Source: JAVBNC01 sp031551765
Lineage (GTDB): Bacteria; Desulfobacterota; Desulfovibrionia; Desulfovibrionales; Desulfovibrionaceae
Direction of reading: 5' to 3'
Length of the DNA stretch: 13,657 bases
NCBI GenBank assembly: GCA_031551765.1
Contig: JAVBNC010000005.1
Coordinates: 1-13,657 of the forward strand
Part shown: positions 1 to 6,285 of the stretch, piece by piece
Numbering within the stretch: the first letter of the stretch is position 1
Layout of the letters: the number at the start of each line of letters is the position of its first letter
Notes under the pieces: generated by a model
What the model was told of the DNA's origin: nothing
Database searches by the model: none
The model's input: the letters and a program-made list of their open reading frames with translations, nothing else
Position numbers and translations under genes: made by a program

Positions 1-1185
1 GCCCTGATTCGCTGCGCCCTGTGCGCTTCCCTCTGCCCGGAACCCGGGCGCGCCCCCCTGCGCCTTGCCCTGCGGCCCCTGCCCTGCCTTTTGTTCGCGG
101 CGGCGCTTGCCCTCTGCCTTTTGGCGGGCCGGAACCTGCGCCTGGAAGCGGACATGCGCGCCCTGGGCGTGCGCGACCCCGCCCTCGCGCGCGCGGAAGA
201 ACAGCTTGCCGCCCGCTGGGGCAAAGACCTGCGCCAGACCGCCATGCTGGTCAACAGCGGCCCCACGCTGCCGGACGCGCTCACGGCCCAGGACGCGGCC
301 CTGCGCGCCCTGCGCGCCGCCTACGCTGAGCGGAAACTCCCGGACCGCCCCAGCACGCTGCTGCCGCTGCTGCCCGCGCCCCAGGAGCAGGCGGAAAACC
401 GCGCCCATTGGGACGCTTTCGTGGCCGCTTCCGGCCCAGCCCTGCGCGCAGCCCTTGGCCCGGACGGCGCGGCGGCCGCGCTCGGCTTCTCGCCCACGGC
501 CTTCGCGCCTTTTCTCGCCCGGCTGGACGCCCCGCCCAAGCCCCTGGACCCCGCGGCCCTGGACCGCGCGGGCCTGGGCCTGTTCCGGGCCATGTTCCTG
601 CCGCCGCAAGACCTGACCCCCGGCGCGCCGTCCGTCCTGGCCTTTCTGCCGGACCGGCCGGAGCTGTTCGCCCGCCTCCAGCCGGAACTCCCGTCCGGGT
701 CCCTGCTCTTTTCCCCGGACGGCGTGCGGGAGCGCATCAGCCAGGCCGTGCGCGGCGATTTCCTGCGCATGGGTCTGGCCGCCCTTGTCGCCGTGACCCT
801 GTGCATTTTCGCGGCCCAGCGTTCCGCCGCAAGCACGTTTTTGGCGCTCATCCCGTCCCTGGCGGGCAGCGGCGCGCTCCTGCTCATTTTCGGGCTGCGG
901 GAAACGCCGCTCAACCTGTTCAGCGTGGCCGCGCTGCCCCTGGTTATCGGCCTCTCGGCGCAGTACGGCATTTTCATGACCCGCCACGCCGCGCGGCGGA
1001 TCGCGCCGTCCACCCCCCGCGCCATCCTGCTTTCCGGCCTCACCACCCTCACCGGCTTCGGCAGCCTCATCCTGGCCGACCACCCCGCCCTGCACTCCCT
1101 GGGCCTGACCGTGGCCGCCGGCATGGGCGCCGCCCTGCCCGCCGCCCTGTGGCTGCTGCCCTGGGCGGCGCGCCGGGAGGAGTAG
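1..1185 (+). CDS. MMPL/RND-family exporter, C-terminal half (5' end outside window)
   Basis: The frame is open from the first base, so the gene enters from upstream; 394 codons are visible of a family that usually has about 770-800. Visible order: one membrane segment at window codons about 20-42, a soluble periplasmic loop (about 45-250), then closely spaced hydrophobic segments from about codon 258 to 388, ending in a short basic/acidic tail (WAARREE). This is the second-half layout (TM7, loop, TM8-12) of MMPL exporters, which use proton flux to move lipids or lipid-linked products across the inner membrane. In APE-type clusters such an exporter accompanies the pigment genes, which fits the downstream neighbours. 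Odd point: the motif IGLSAQYGIFM has Gln321 where MMPL pumps usually carry the Asp of an Asp-Tyr pair. The stop is followed directly by a dispersed repeat. The family call is firm; the cargo is inferred from context. Confidence 0.82.
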   Translation, partial: ALIRCALCASLCPEPGRAPLRLALRPLPCLLFAAALALCLLAGRNLRLEADMRALGVRDPALARAEEQLAARWGKDLRQTAMLVNSGPTLPDALTAQDAALRALRAAYAERKLPDRPSTLLPLLPAPQEQAENRAHWDAFVAASGPALRAALGPDGAAAALGFSPTAFAPFLARLDAPPKPLDPAALDRAGLGLFRAMFLPPQDLTPGAPSVLAFLPDRPELFARLQPELPSGSLLFSPDGVRERISQAVRGDFLRMGLAALVAVTLCIFAAQRSAASTFLALIPSLAGSGALLLIFGLRETPLNLFSVAALPLVIGLSAQYGIFMTRHAARRIAPSTPRAILLSGLTTLTGFGSLILADHPALHSLGLTVAAGMGAALPAALWLLPWAARREE

Positions 1186-1265
1186 TTGCCGAAGCCATCC
1201 AAGAATGAGAACAGGGCTCTGCCCCGCACCCGCCAAGGGCTGACGCCCCTGGACCCCGTTCAGGG
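1186..1265 (+). repeat. Post-stop hairpin repeat, copy A
   Basis: This is one of four copies in the window of an element that starts with (T/C)CGAAGCCA just after a stop codon and ends with a TTCAGGG-like tail. Here it begins 0 nt after the exporter stop. Hairpin 1 is GGGC-TCT-GCCC (1214-1224). Hairpin 2 is CCAAGGGC-TGAC-GCCCCTGG (1233-1252), with one A-C mismatch. By hand count it matches copy B at about 68 of 80 positions without gaps. No T-run follows, so it is not a classic intrinsic terminator. It lies in frame upstream of the lipoprotein gene and could be mistaken for the start of that protein. Confidence 0.85.
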
Positions 1266-1302
1266 CGGCTTTTCAGCGTGTTGCATCAACTCAGGAGGCC
1301 CC

Positions 1303-2175
1303 ATGCGTCTTTCTTCCGCTTCTGGGCCGGTACGATGCCGGACCGGCAAAGCCGCAGGCGCGGCCTGTGCGGGATCCGGCCCGGCCCCTGCGCTCAAAGG
1401 CCCCGGCGGGCCCGGCCTGCGCCGCGCTCCGGCCCCCTCCGGGGGTATACGGTCCCGCCGCCGCGCGTCTCTTCCGCTCCTGTCCGCGCTTCTCGTTACG
1501 GCCTTGCTGCTCTCCGCCTGCGCTCTGCGCATCCCGGCCCCGTCCGGCGCGGTTTCCGATGAAGCCGCCCGCCTGGCCGCGCCCAACCGGCTGGATCTGG
1601 CCCTGGCTCAGTCCACGGACGGCTGGCGCTTTTCCGGCCTGCTCACGCACGGCGGGGAAGACAAGAGCCGCCTGCCCCTGCTGCTCTTGTTGCGCGCCGC
1701 CCCGGCCCGTGCTACGCCCCAGAAAAATAAGGGCGCGCCCGCTCCCGGCCCCGCCCCCGGTCTGGAAGCCCTGCTGCTGACCGAAACCGGCATCCGGCTC
1801 TGTCTCCTGCGCGTGGACGAAAATTCCGCCGGCGTGCCCCAGTTCCTGTACGGCGGGGCGGAAATGGTCTGCCGCATGGCGGCCCCGGCCCTGCGCGCCC
1901 TGTTCCTTACCCCGCAGCCGGACCCCAGGGACAAGCCGCTGGCCGGGGAAAAGGGCGCGGACCCCGGCGGCATGAGCTTGACGCGCGAAGACCTGTCCTT
2001 CCGCTTTTCCGCATCCGGCGCGCTGGAAGAAAAACAATGGCGCGGCGTGGGACCCTGGTCCGCCGTCTACGGCGAGCCGGTCAGGGAAGGGGCCTTCTGG
2101 TCGCCCGAGACCCTGCATTACAAGGACCGCAACCTGGAGCTGCGGCTCCTGCGCCTGCTGCCCGGAGAATCCTGA
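1303..2175 (+). CDS. Outer-membrane-type lipoprotein, DUF3261-like
   Basis: The product has 290 residues. The start ATG has AGGAGG four bases upstream; the frame also stays open back to a TTG at 1186, but that stretch is repeat copy A. A hydrophobic core (about residues 56-70) ends in the lipobox LLSAC with Cys73 as the lipidation site, so the protein should be exported by Sec and processed by signal peptidase II. The region before the core is unusually long (over 50 residues, rich in Gly, Pro, Ala and Arg). The mature part has short beta-like segments such as LLLTETGIRLCLL and FLYGGAEMVC, reminiscent of the DUF3261 lipoproteins of APE-type clusters; I could not confirm the family. It lies between the exporter and the dehydratase-like gene and overlaps the latter by 1 nt (TGATG), suggesting translational coupling. 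Its role in receiving or placing the exported product in the outer membrane is inferred. Confidence 0.7.
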   Translation: MRLSSASGPVRCRTGKAAGAACAGSGPAPALKGPGGPGLRRAPAPSGGIRSRRRASLPLLSALLVTALLLSACALRIPAPSGAVSDEAARLAAPNRLDLALAQSTDGWRFSGLLTHGGEDKSRLPLLLLLRAAPARATPQKNKGAPAPGPAPGLEALLLTETGIRLCLLRVDENSAGVPQFLYGGAEMVCRMAAPALRALFLTPQPDPRDKPLAGEKGADPGGMSLTREDLSFRFSASGALEEKQWRGVGPWSAVYGEPVREGAFWSPETLHYKDRNLELRLLRLLPGES

Positions 2176-2537
2176 TGGACCAGCTCACCCGCGAGCTTAG
2201 CGCCGCCCTCATATACCGCCACCGCGACCAGAAGGGCCGCAGCGGCGCCGTGTTCCGGCTGTCCGCGTCCTTCATCGGGTTTGCCGGGCACTTTCCCGGT
2301 AAACCCATACTCCCGGCCGTGGCCCAAATCCAAATGGCCTGTCTGGTCGCCGCGCCCAACCCGCAAGCCGCGCGCCCCGCTCAGGTGCTCAACGCCAAAT
2401 TCACCAGCCCCGTGGGGCCGGACCAGCCCGTCACCGTGCGCTGCGAGCCGGATCCCAAGGGCAAAGGCCGCATCAAAGCGACATTGGACGTGGAAGGCCG
2501 CGTGGTTGCGTCTGTTTCGCTTGTTTTGCAGGATTAG
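2175..2537 (+). CDS. Short hot-dog 3-hydroxyacyl-ACP dehydratase-like protein (ApeI/FabZ-like)
   Basis: The product has 120 residues and starts at an ATG overlapping the lipoprotein stop by 1 nt, with GGAG seven bases upstream. It carries the FabA/FabZ hot-dog signature GHFPGKPILPAV (His39 is the expected catalytic His). It is shorter than FabZ (about 150) and close in size to the stand-alone dehydratases of APE clusters, which remove water from the 3-hydroxyacyl-ACP after each extension so that double bases of conjugation build up in the chain. The following segment reads VAQIQMA: Gln53 sits where FabZ has the catalytic Glu, so activity is uncertain. The smaller Gly-to-Ala change in PxV (Ala48) is also unusual. 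No second dehydratase is in the window. It ends block 1 and is followed 6 nt later by a hairpin repeat. Fold call is strong; enzymatic function less so. Confidence 0.8.
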   Translation: MDQLTRELSAALIYRHRDQKGRSGAVFRLSASFIGFAGHFPGKPILPAVAQIQMACLVAAPNPQAARPAQVLNAKFTSPVGPDQPVTVRCEPDPKGKGRIKATLDVEGRVVASVSLVLQD

Positions 2538-2543
2538 TTTTAG

Positions 2544-2623
2544 TTGTCGAAGCCAATGAAGAGTCGAAGCAGGGCGCTGCCCTGCACCCGCCAAGGGCTG
2601 ACGCCCCTGGACCCCTTTCAGGG
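2544..2623 (+). repeat. Post-stop hairpin repeat, copy B
   Basis: This copy begins 6 nt after the dehydratase stop. Hairpin 1 is perfect: GCAGGGC-GCT-GCCCTGC (2569-2585). Hairpin 2 is CCAAGGGC-TGAC-GCCCCTGG (2591-2610). The tail ACCCCTTTCAGGGT can form a third short stem (ACCC/GGGT). Its sequence and its position at a gene end match copies A, C and D. Confidence 0.87.
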
Positions 2624-2801
2624 TGACTATGAGAAATGGTGCGCGGGTTCCGTTCTGTTCGCGCCACGGCGCTCACATACTGGCGGGTGCGAACTTGATA
2701 GAACAAGAGACAAGCGCTTACCGATAATTGTACGACAGGCGACCATCAACGAGATACGCGACATACCCCTGTCAAAATTTTTAGGAAAAGGGGATGGGAT
2801 C
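2624..2801. other. Intergenic stretch before the thioesterase block, lower in GC
   Basis: Together with the repeats on both sides this makes 335 bases without a supported gene. It is lower in GC than its surroundings. Reading frames here either begin inside repeat copy B or run antisense, and none has a convincing start with a ribosome binding site. TTGATA at 2695 and GATAAT at 2723 resemble promoter boxes, but the 22-base spacer is too long for a sigma70 promoter. The run TCAAAATTTTTAGGAAAAGG (2772-2791) leads into the hairpin at 2802 and may be part of the same mobile repeat. A promoter for the next block may lie here, but I cannot place it. Confidence 0.4.
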
Positions 2802-2853
2802 CAAGGGAAGGGGAAAAAACCTTTTTCCAAAAAGGGTTTTCCCCCTTCCCTTG
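2802..2853 (+). repeat. Long AT/GC hairpin just upstream of the thioesterase gene
   Basis: Outer arms CAAGGGAAGGGG (2802-2813) and CCCCTTCCCTTG (2842-2853) pair over 12 bp. After a short mismatch, the inner arms CCTTTTT and AAAAAGG pair around a two-base loop (about 2820-2835). The whole forms one stem of more than 20 pairs. There is no T-run after the 3' arm. It ends 6 nt before the GGAGG ribosome binding site of the next gene. It resembles hairpin repeats I associate with Desulfovibrio intergenic regions, usually at gene ends; here it sits in a leader position. Confidence 0.8.
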
Positions 2854-2872
2854 ACCGCCGGAGGCACGCATC

Positions 2873-3388
2873 ATGAAACAGCAATACTTCCAGCCCGAAC
2901 CCGGCCCGGCTCCTTTGTGCCGCAAGGTGCGGCGGGCGGTGCGCTTTGCGGAAACGGACCCCATGGGCCTGGTGTGGCACGGCCGGTACGCGGACTATTT
3001 CGAGGACGCCCGGGTAATGTTGGGGGACGCGCTGGGCATAGGGTATTTTGATTTTTACGATGCGGGCCTGCTGATTCCGGTGACGCGCTTCCGCGTGGAT
3101 TACAGGCGGCCGCTGCGCTACAAGGACGAATTTACGGTGGAAGCGCGGCTGCACTATACTTTGGCGGCGCGGCTGCACATGGAATACGCGATTGTGAAGG
3201 ACGGGGACCCCGGCTTCACGGTCTGCACGGGCTGCACGGTGCAGCACTTCACAACCTTGACCGGGGAACTGTGCCTGGCGCGGCCGGACTTTTTTGACGA
3301 ATTCTGCGGCCGCTGGGAACGGGGGGAACTGCCGGAAACGCTGCCCCTGGCTTCTTGTTTCAGCCACGGCGGCCCGGTCAACGTTTAG
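2873..3388 (+). CDS. 4-hydroxybenzoyl-CoA-type (4HBT) hot-dog thioesterase
   Basis: The product has 171 residues; its ATG has GGAGG eight bases upstream. The 4HBT active-site block reads ETDPMGLVWHGRYADYFEDA: Asp29 is the expected catalytic Asp, followed by Gly32, His36 and Tyr39. It has a hot-dog pattern with later strands FRVDYRRPLRYKDEF and CTVQHFTTLTGEL, and it is slightly longer than typical members (about 130-150) at both ends. Family members hydrolyse acyl-CoA or acyl-ACP thioesters in the cytoplasm. In APE-type clusters a thioesterase of this class could release the finished chain or clear stalled carrier protein. It opens block 2; the glycosyltransferase gene follows 23 nt later. Family call firm, substrate inferred. 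Confidence 0.88.
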   Translation: MKQQYFQPEPGPAPLCRKVRRAVRFAETDPMGLVWHGRYADYFEDARVMLGDALGIGYFDFYDAGLLIPVTRFRVDYRRPLRYKDEFTVEARLHYTLAARLHMEYAIVKDGDPGFTVCTGCTVQHFTTLTGELCLARPDFFDEFCGRWERGELPETLPLASCFSHGGPVNV

Positions 3389-3411
3389 CCAAGGCACAGG
3401 CCGCAACGCAT

Positions 3412-4644
3412 ATGGAACGCCCGTCCCTCAGCCCTTTGCCGGAAACGGTCCTGCTGGCCATTCCGGTGTACAACCACGGCGGCACGCTGCGCGGCGTGGC
3501 GGAGCGGGCTTTGGCCGTGCACCCGCATGTCCTGGTGGTGGACGACGGGTCCACGCTGCCGGTGGAGGCTGCTCTGGCCGGGCTGGGGGTCGCCGTGCTG
3601 CGGCACGAGCGCAACCGGGGCAAGGGCCGGGCCATACGCAGCGCGGCGGAATGGGCGCGGGAGCGCGGCTACACGCACATCATCACCCTGGACGCGGACG
3701 GCCAGCACCACCCGGAAGACGCCCCGCGTTTCGCGCCGCTGATGGCGGCGGAACCGGACGCGGTCATCGTGGGCGCGCGGGATTTTTCCGTGGCCCACGT
3801 CCCTTTTTCCTCGCGTTTCGGCAGGGCTTTTTCCGGGTTCTGGATGCGGGTGCAGACGGGCGTGGCGGTCAGCGACATGCAGAGCGGGTTCAGGGCCTAC
3901 CCCGTGGCCGTGCTGCTGGCCGTGCCCTGCGGGGAAGAGGGTTTCGCCTTTGAGGTGGAAATTCTGGTGCGCGCGGCCTGGGCGGGCTTTCCGGTGCGGG
4001 ACTGCCCCGTGGGCGTGCACTACCCCCCGCCGGGGGAACGCGTTTCGCATTTTAGGGCCTGGCGGGACAACGTCCGGCTCAGCCTGCTCAACACCCGGCT
4101 GACCACGCGGGCCATGCTGCCCCTGCCGCACCGGCACTACAGCATGGGCCGGGACGGGGAAGTCAGCGTCATCCGGCCGCTGCGTTCCCTGCGCCTCTTG
4201 CTGGAGCGGGACTCCACGCCGCGCGAACTGGGGCTTTCCGCCGCGCTGGGCATGTTCATGGGCACGCTGCCCGTTTTCGGGTTCCAGACCATAGGCGTGC
4301 TGCTGCTGGCCGGGTACCTGCGGCTGAACAAGGCCTGCGCCCTGGCCGTGCTCCAGCTGGGCATGCCGCCCCTGGTGCCCGCCCTGGCCGTGGAAGTAGG
4401 CCATTACTGCCTGCGCGGCCGCTGGCTGACCGAAATTTCCTGGCGCACCCTGGGGCACGAGGCGGGCAGCCGCCTGCTGGAATGGGTGCTGGGCTCCGTT
4501 TTGCTGGCCCCGCTGCTGGCCCTGCTGCTGGGCGCGGCCACGGGCCTTTTGTCCAAAGGATTGACCATGGCCTTGCGCCGTGTTCCGGCCGGGCCGGACT
4601 CTCCGGATCCCACGGGTCCCACGGACAAGGGAGGAAAACCATGA
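3412..4644 (+). CDS. Family 2 glycosyltransferase fused to a DUF2062 membrane domain
   Basis: The product has 410 residues from the ATG at 3412; the ribosome binding site is weak (AGG about 11 bases upstream). An in-frame ATG at 3355 lies inside the thioesterase gene and is less likely. The N-terminal GT-A domain starts LLAIPVYNHGGTL, has VVDDGS (Asp44, Asp45) for nucleotide binding and the metal-binding DAD at 94-96 in TLDADGQHHPED. The region SDMQSGFRAY matches dolichyl-phosphate-mannose-synthase-like GT2 enzymes. A DUF2062 segment starts near residue 254 (IRPLRSLRLLL), continues through GMFMGTLPVFGFQT with two or three membrane spans, and a further hydrophobic span lies near 365-385. The enzyme probably adds a sugar to a lipid or to the pigment head at the inner membrane face. 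APE clusters often carry a glycosyltransferase-acyltransferase fusion; here the acyltransferase is a separate gene, overlapping by 4 nt (ATGA). Confidence 0.87.
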   Translation: MERPSLSPLPETVLLAIPVYNHGGTLRGVAERALAVHPHVLVVDDGSTLPVEAALAGLGVAVLRHERNRGKGRAIRSAAEWARERGYTHIITLDADGQHHPEDAPRFAPLMAAEPDAVIVGARDFSVAHVPFSSRFGRAFSGFWMRVQTGVAVSDMQSGFRAYPVAVLLAVPCGEEGFAFEVEILVRAAWAGFPVRDCPVGVHYPPPGERVSHFRAWRDNVRLSLLNTRLTTRAMLPLPHRHYSMGRDGEVSVIRPLRSLRLLLERDSTPRELGLSAALGMFMGTLPVFGFQTIGVLLLAGYLRLNKACALAVLQLGMPPLVPALAVEVGHYCLRGRWLTEISWRTLGHEAGSRLLEWVLGSVLLAPLLALLLGAATGLLSKGLTMALRRVPAGPDSPDPTGPTDKGGKP

Positions 4645-5579
4645 GCGAAGCCGCATTGGAAACAACCGCCAGGCCCCCGAAAAATTTCGGTTCCGCGCTG
4701 CAGTACGGTATTTTCGCCTGTCTGCTGCGTTTTCCGGGCCTGGGCTTCTGCCGTCTGCTGTTGCGTCTCGTGGTGGGCTGGTACACGCTGCTGCCCCACG
4801 GCAGAAGGCGCGGCCTGCCCTATCTTTCGCGCCGTTTCGGCGCGGCGGGGTTTGGGAAGCGGCTGCGGCAGAGCTGGAACCTGAACCACTTGTTCGGCAC
4901 GGTGCTGCTGGAGCGGCTGTACCTGGACAGCAGCGGCCGGGGCGGCGTATTGGCGCGGGAAGACGACAGCCGCGCGCTGCGCGGGCTTTTGGACCACGGC
5001 CGGGGGCTTATTCTGCTCAGCGCGCACGTGGGCGGCTGGCAGGGCGCGGCGCAGGGCCTGGGTTTTCTCGGCCGGACGGTGAATATCCTGCAATACCGGA
5101 CGCGGAACCACGGCGACCAGCGCGTGTTCGTTTCCGGCGGGCGCGGCGCGGCCGTGCGGGTCATTCCCATGCAGAGCGGTTTCGGCGGCCTGGTGGACGT
5201 GCACGCGGCGCTCTCCCGGGGGGAAGTGGCCTGCCTGATGGGCGACCGGGTCATGGGCCGCGAAAAAAGCTGCGCCGTCCCCTTTCTGGGCGGGAACGTG
5301 CGTCTGCCGCTCGCCCCCTACCGGCTGGCGGCCCTGGCGGATTGCGCCCTGGTTTTCGCCTTCGTGCTGCGCGAGAATTTCGGCCCGGAAAACAGCCCGC
5401 ATCCCCACGGGGCCAATTTGCGCCTGCACCTGGCGCGGGTGTTTCCGCCGCCCTCGCAAGGGGGCATGCCCCCGGCCGAGGGCATGGCGGCCGCCTTCGC
5501 CCGGGAACTGGAAGCGGTGGTCACGCGCCACCCGTACCAGTTCTTCAACTTTTATGACATCTGGGAGCGCGGGAATTAG
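4641..5579 (+). CDS. LpxL/HtrB-like lysophospholipid acyltransferase
   Basis: The product has 312 residues. The ATG overlaps the glycosyltransferase stop (ATGA), with GGGAGGA five bases upstream; the open frame extends further up but only into the previous gene. It shows the lipid A acyltransferase layout: a hydrophobic N-terminal anchor (about 20-52), a core with ILLSAHVGGWQ, then VACLMGDRVMGREKSCAVPF, which matches the DR(x)PF-like substrate-pocket block, and the C-terminal HPYQFFNFYDIW where the family usually has HPxQW(x)Y. Members move an acyl chain from acyl-ACP to a lipid at the cytoplasmic side of the inner membrane. In pigment clusters they are thought to link the polyene chain to its lipid anchor. 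The H(X)4(D/E) motif reads His129...Gln134, so the usual acid is missing. It closes block 2 and is followed directly by repeat copy C. Confidence 0.85.
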   Translation: MSEAALETTARPPKNFGSALQYGIFACLLRFPGLGFCRLLLRLVVGWYTLLPHGRRRGLPYLSRRFGAAGFGKRLRQSWNLNHLFGTVLLERLYLDSSGRGGVLAREDDSRALRGLLDHGRGLILLSAHVGGWQGAAQGLGFLGRTVNILQYRTRNHGDQRVFVSGGRGAAVRVIPMQSGFGGLVDVHAALSRGEVACLMGDRVMGREKSCAVPFLGGNVRLPLAPYRLAALADCALVFAFVLRENFGPENSPHPHGANLRLHLARVFPPPSQGGMPPAEGMAAAFARELEAVVTRHPYQFFNFYDIWERGN

Positions 5580-5680
5580 CTGCCGAAGCCAATGGATGGC
5601 ATGCCTCCGGCGGCCAAAGAGGGCTCCGCCCTCTCTGGACTCTCCCGCCAAGGGGCGCGCCCCTTGGAACCCATTCAGGG
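5580..5680 (+). repeat. Post-stop hairpin repeat, copy C (longer variant)
   Basis: This copy begins at once after the acyltransferase stop with CTGCCGAAGCCA. It is about 21 nt longer than copies A and B, the extra bases lying before hairpin 1. Hairpin 1 is AGAGGGC-TCC-GCCCTCT (5618-5634). Hairpin 2 is the perfect 20-nt palindrome CCAAGGGGCGCGCCCCTTGG (5648-5667). The tail ACCCATTCAGGGT again allows a third short stem. Both hairpins differ in sequence from the other copies yet still pair. Confidence 0.83.
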
Positions 5681-5908
5681 TGGGGACGAAAGCCGCGCGC
5701 GGAGCAAAAGTACGAAAGCCCCCGCCCACCGGCCTCCGCCCGCAGGACCGCGACCTCCGTCTTTTGCGCTACCCCCACGCCAGAGTCCGCCGACAGCCCC
5801 GCGCCCTTCGTGCTGCCTTTCATCAACGACGGCCCGCCCCGGCCCAGCCGCAGGCTGACGGCCCCCCCCGAAAACCTTGTGCATCCGCGAATTCCCCCGC
5901 CATGGCGC
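5681..5908. other. GC-rich intergenic stretch, no gene recognised
   Basis: With copy C and the promoter this is about 400 bases between the acyltransferase and ACP genes. Short open frames cross it on both strands, but none has a ribosome binding site or recognisable motif, and their composition is Pro/Arg/Ala-rich as expected from GC-rich noncoding DNA. A run of eight C lies at about 5862-5869. It could be a decayed gene or simply spacer; I see no evidence to choose. Confidence 0.45.
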
Positions 5909-5937
5909 TTGTCTCCCGGCGGGCCTTTCTATATAAT
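5909..5937 (+). promoter_or_regulatory. Near-consensus sigma70 promoter of the ACP-ketosynthase operon
   Basis: TTGTCT (5909-5914) and a perfect TATAAT (5932-5937) are separated by exactly 17 bases. The next AT-rich bases (AGAACAGTTTAAC) place the transcription start near 5944-5945, giving a leader of about 35 nt that contains AGGAGA at 5968-5973 for the ACP gene. No other gene in the window has so good a promoter. It implies that block 3 is transcribed on its own. Confidence 0.8.
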
Positions 5938-5979
5938 AGAACAGTTTAACCGCCGAAAATGAATCTCAGGAGAACACGG

Positions 5980-6264
5980 ATGATCCAGGCCACCGATGAA
6001 AAGACCGTGCGCGAAGCCCTGAAACAGGCCCTTGTGGCTGACCTGCACCTGCAGGACCTGCGGCCGGAGGACATTGACGACGAAGCGCCGCTGTTCAACG
6101 AAGGGCTGGGCCTGGATTCTCTGGACGCCGTGGAGCTGGTGGTGCTGCTGGAAAAGCACTTCGGCGTGCGCATAGCGGACGCGGAACAGGGCCGCCAGGC
6201 CTTTGCCAGCGTGGCCACCCTGGCCCGCTACATCATGGAATATTCCCGCTCGGGCAAATCCTGA
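5980..6264 (+). CDS. Acyl carrier protein
   Basis: The product has 94 residues, acidic and helical, of normal ACP size. The attachment site is in GLGLDSLDAVELV, with Ser47 accepting 4'-phosphopantetheine. The start at 5980 is chosen because AGGAGA sits six bases upstream; an in-frame ATG at 5959 would add seven residues (MNLRRTR) but has no ribosome binding site. Being the first gene behind the promoter and followed by a ketosynthase, its partner and an AMP ligase, it is probably the dedicated carrier of the growing chain rather than the household AcpP. The C-terminus after the ACP fold (YSRSGKS) is short and basic. The next gene begins 21 nt after the stop. APE systems usually have two ACPs; only one is in the window. 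Confidence 0.92.
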   Translation: MIQATDEKTVREALKQALVADLHLQDLRPEDIDDEAPLFNEGLGLDSLDAVELVVLLEKHFGVRIADAEQGRQAFASVATLARYIMEYSRSGKS

Positions 6265-6285
6265 TTTCTCGCGGGCGGGGACGTC

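Noticed and set aside
1186..1302. TTG-initiated N-terminal extension of the lipoprotein, and the similar peptide-like frame at 2544
   Set aside because: The two frames encode alike peptides (RALP-TRQGLTPLDP) only because they translate copies A and B of the same DNA repeat; the lipoprotein has an AGGAGG-supported ATG at 1303.
2695..2728. Promoter from TTGATA and GATAAT before the thioesterase block
   Set aside because: The spacer is 22 bases, outside the sigma70 range, and no sigma54 GG-GC pair fits either.
2544..2876. Open frame of 110 codons between the dehydratase and thioesterase genes
   Set aside because: It starts inside repeat copy B, runs through the long hairpin, has no ribosome binding site and ends in the next gene.
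3385..4665. 426-codon minus-strand open frame opposite the glycosyltransferase
   Set aside because: The + strand carries DxD and DUF2062 motifs; the antisense product is His/Gln/Arg-rich without a fold signature.
5681..5908. Possible decayed gene before the ACP promoter
   Set aside because: No frame shows a recognisable motif or continuity; the evidence is not enough to call a pseudogene.
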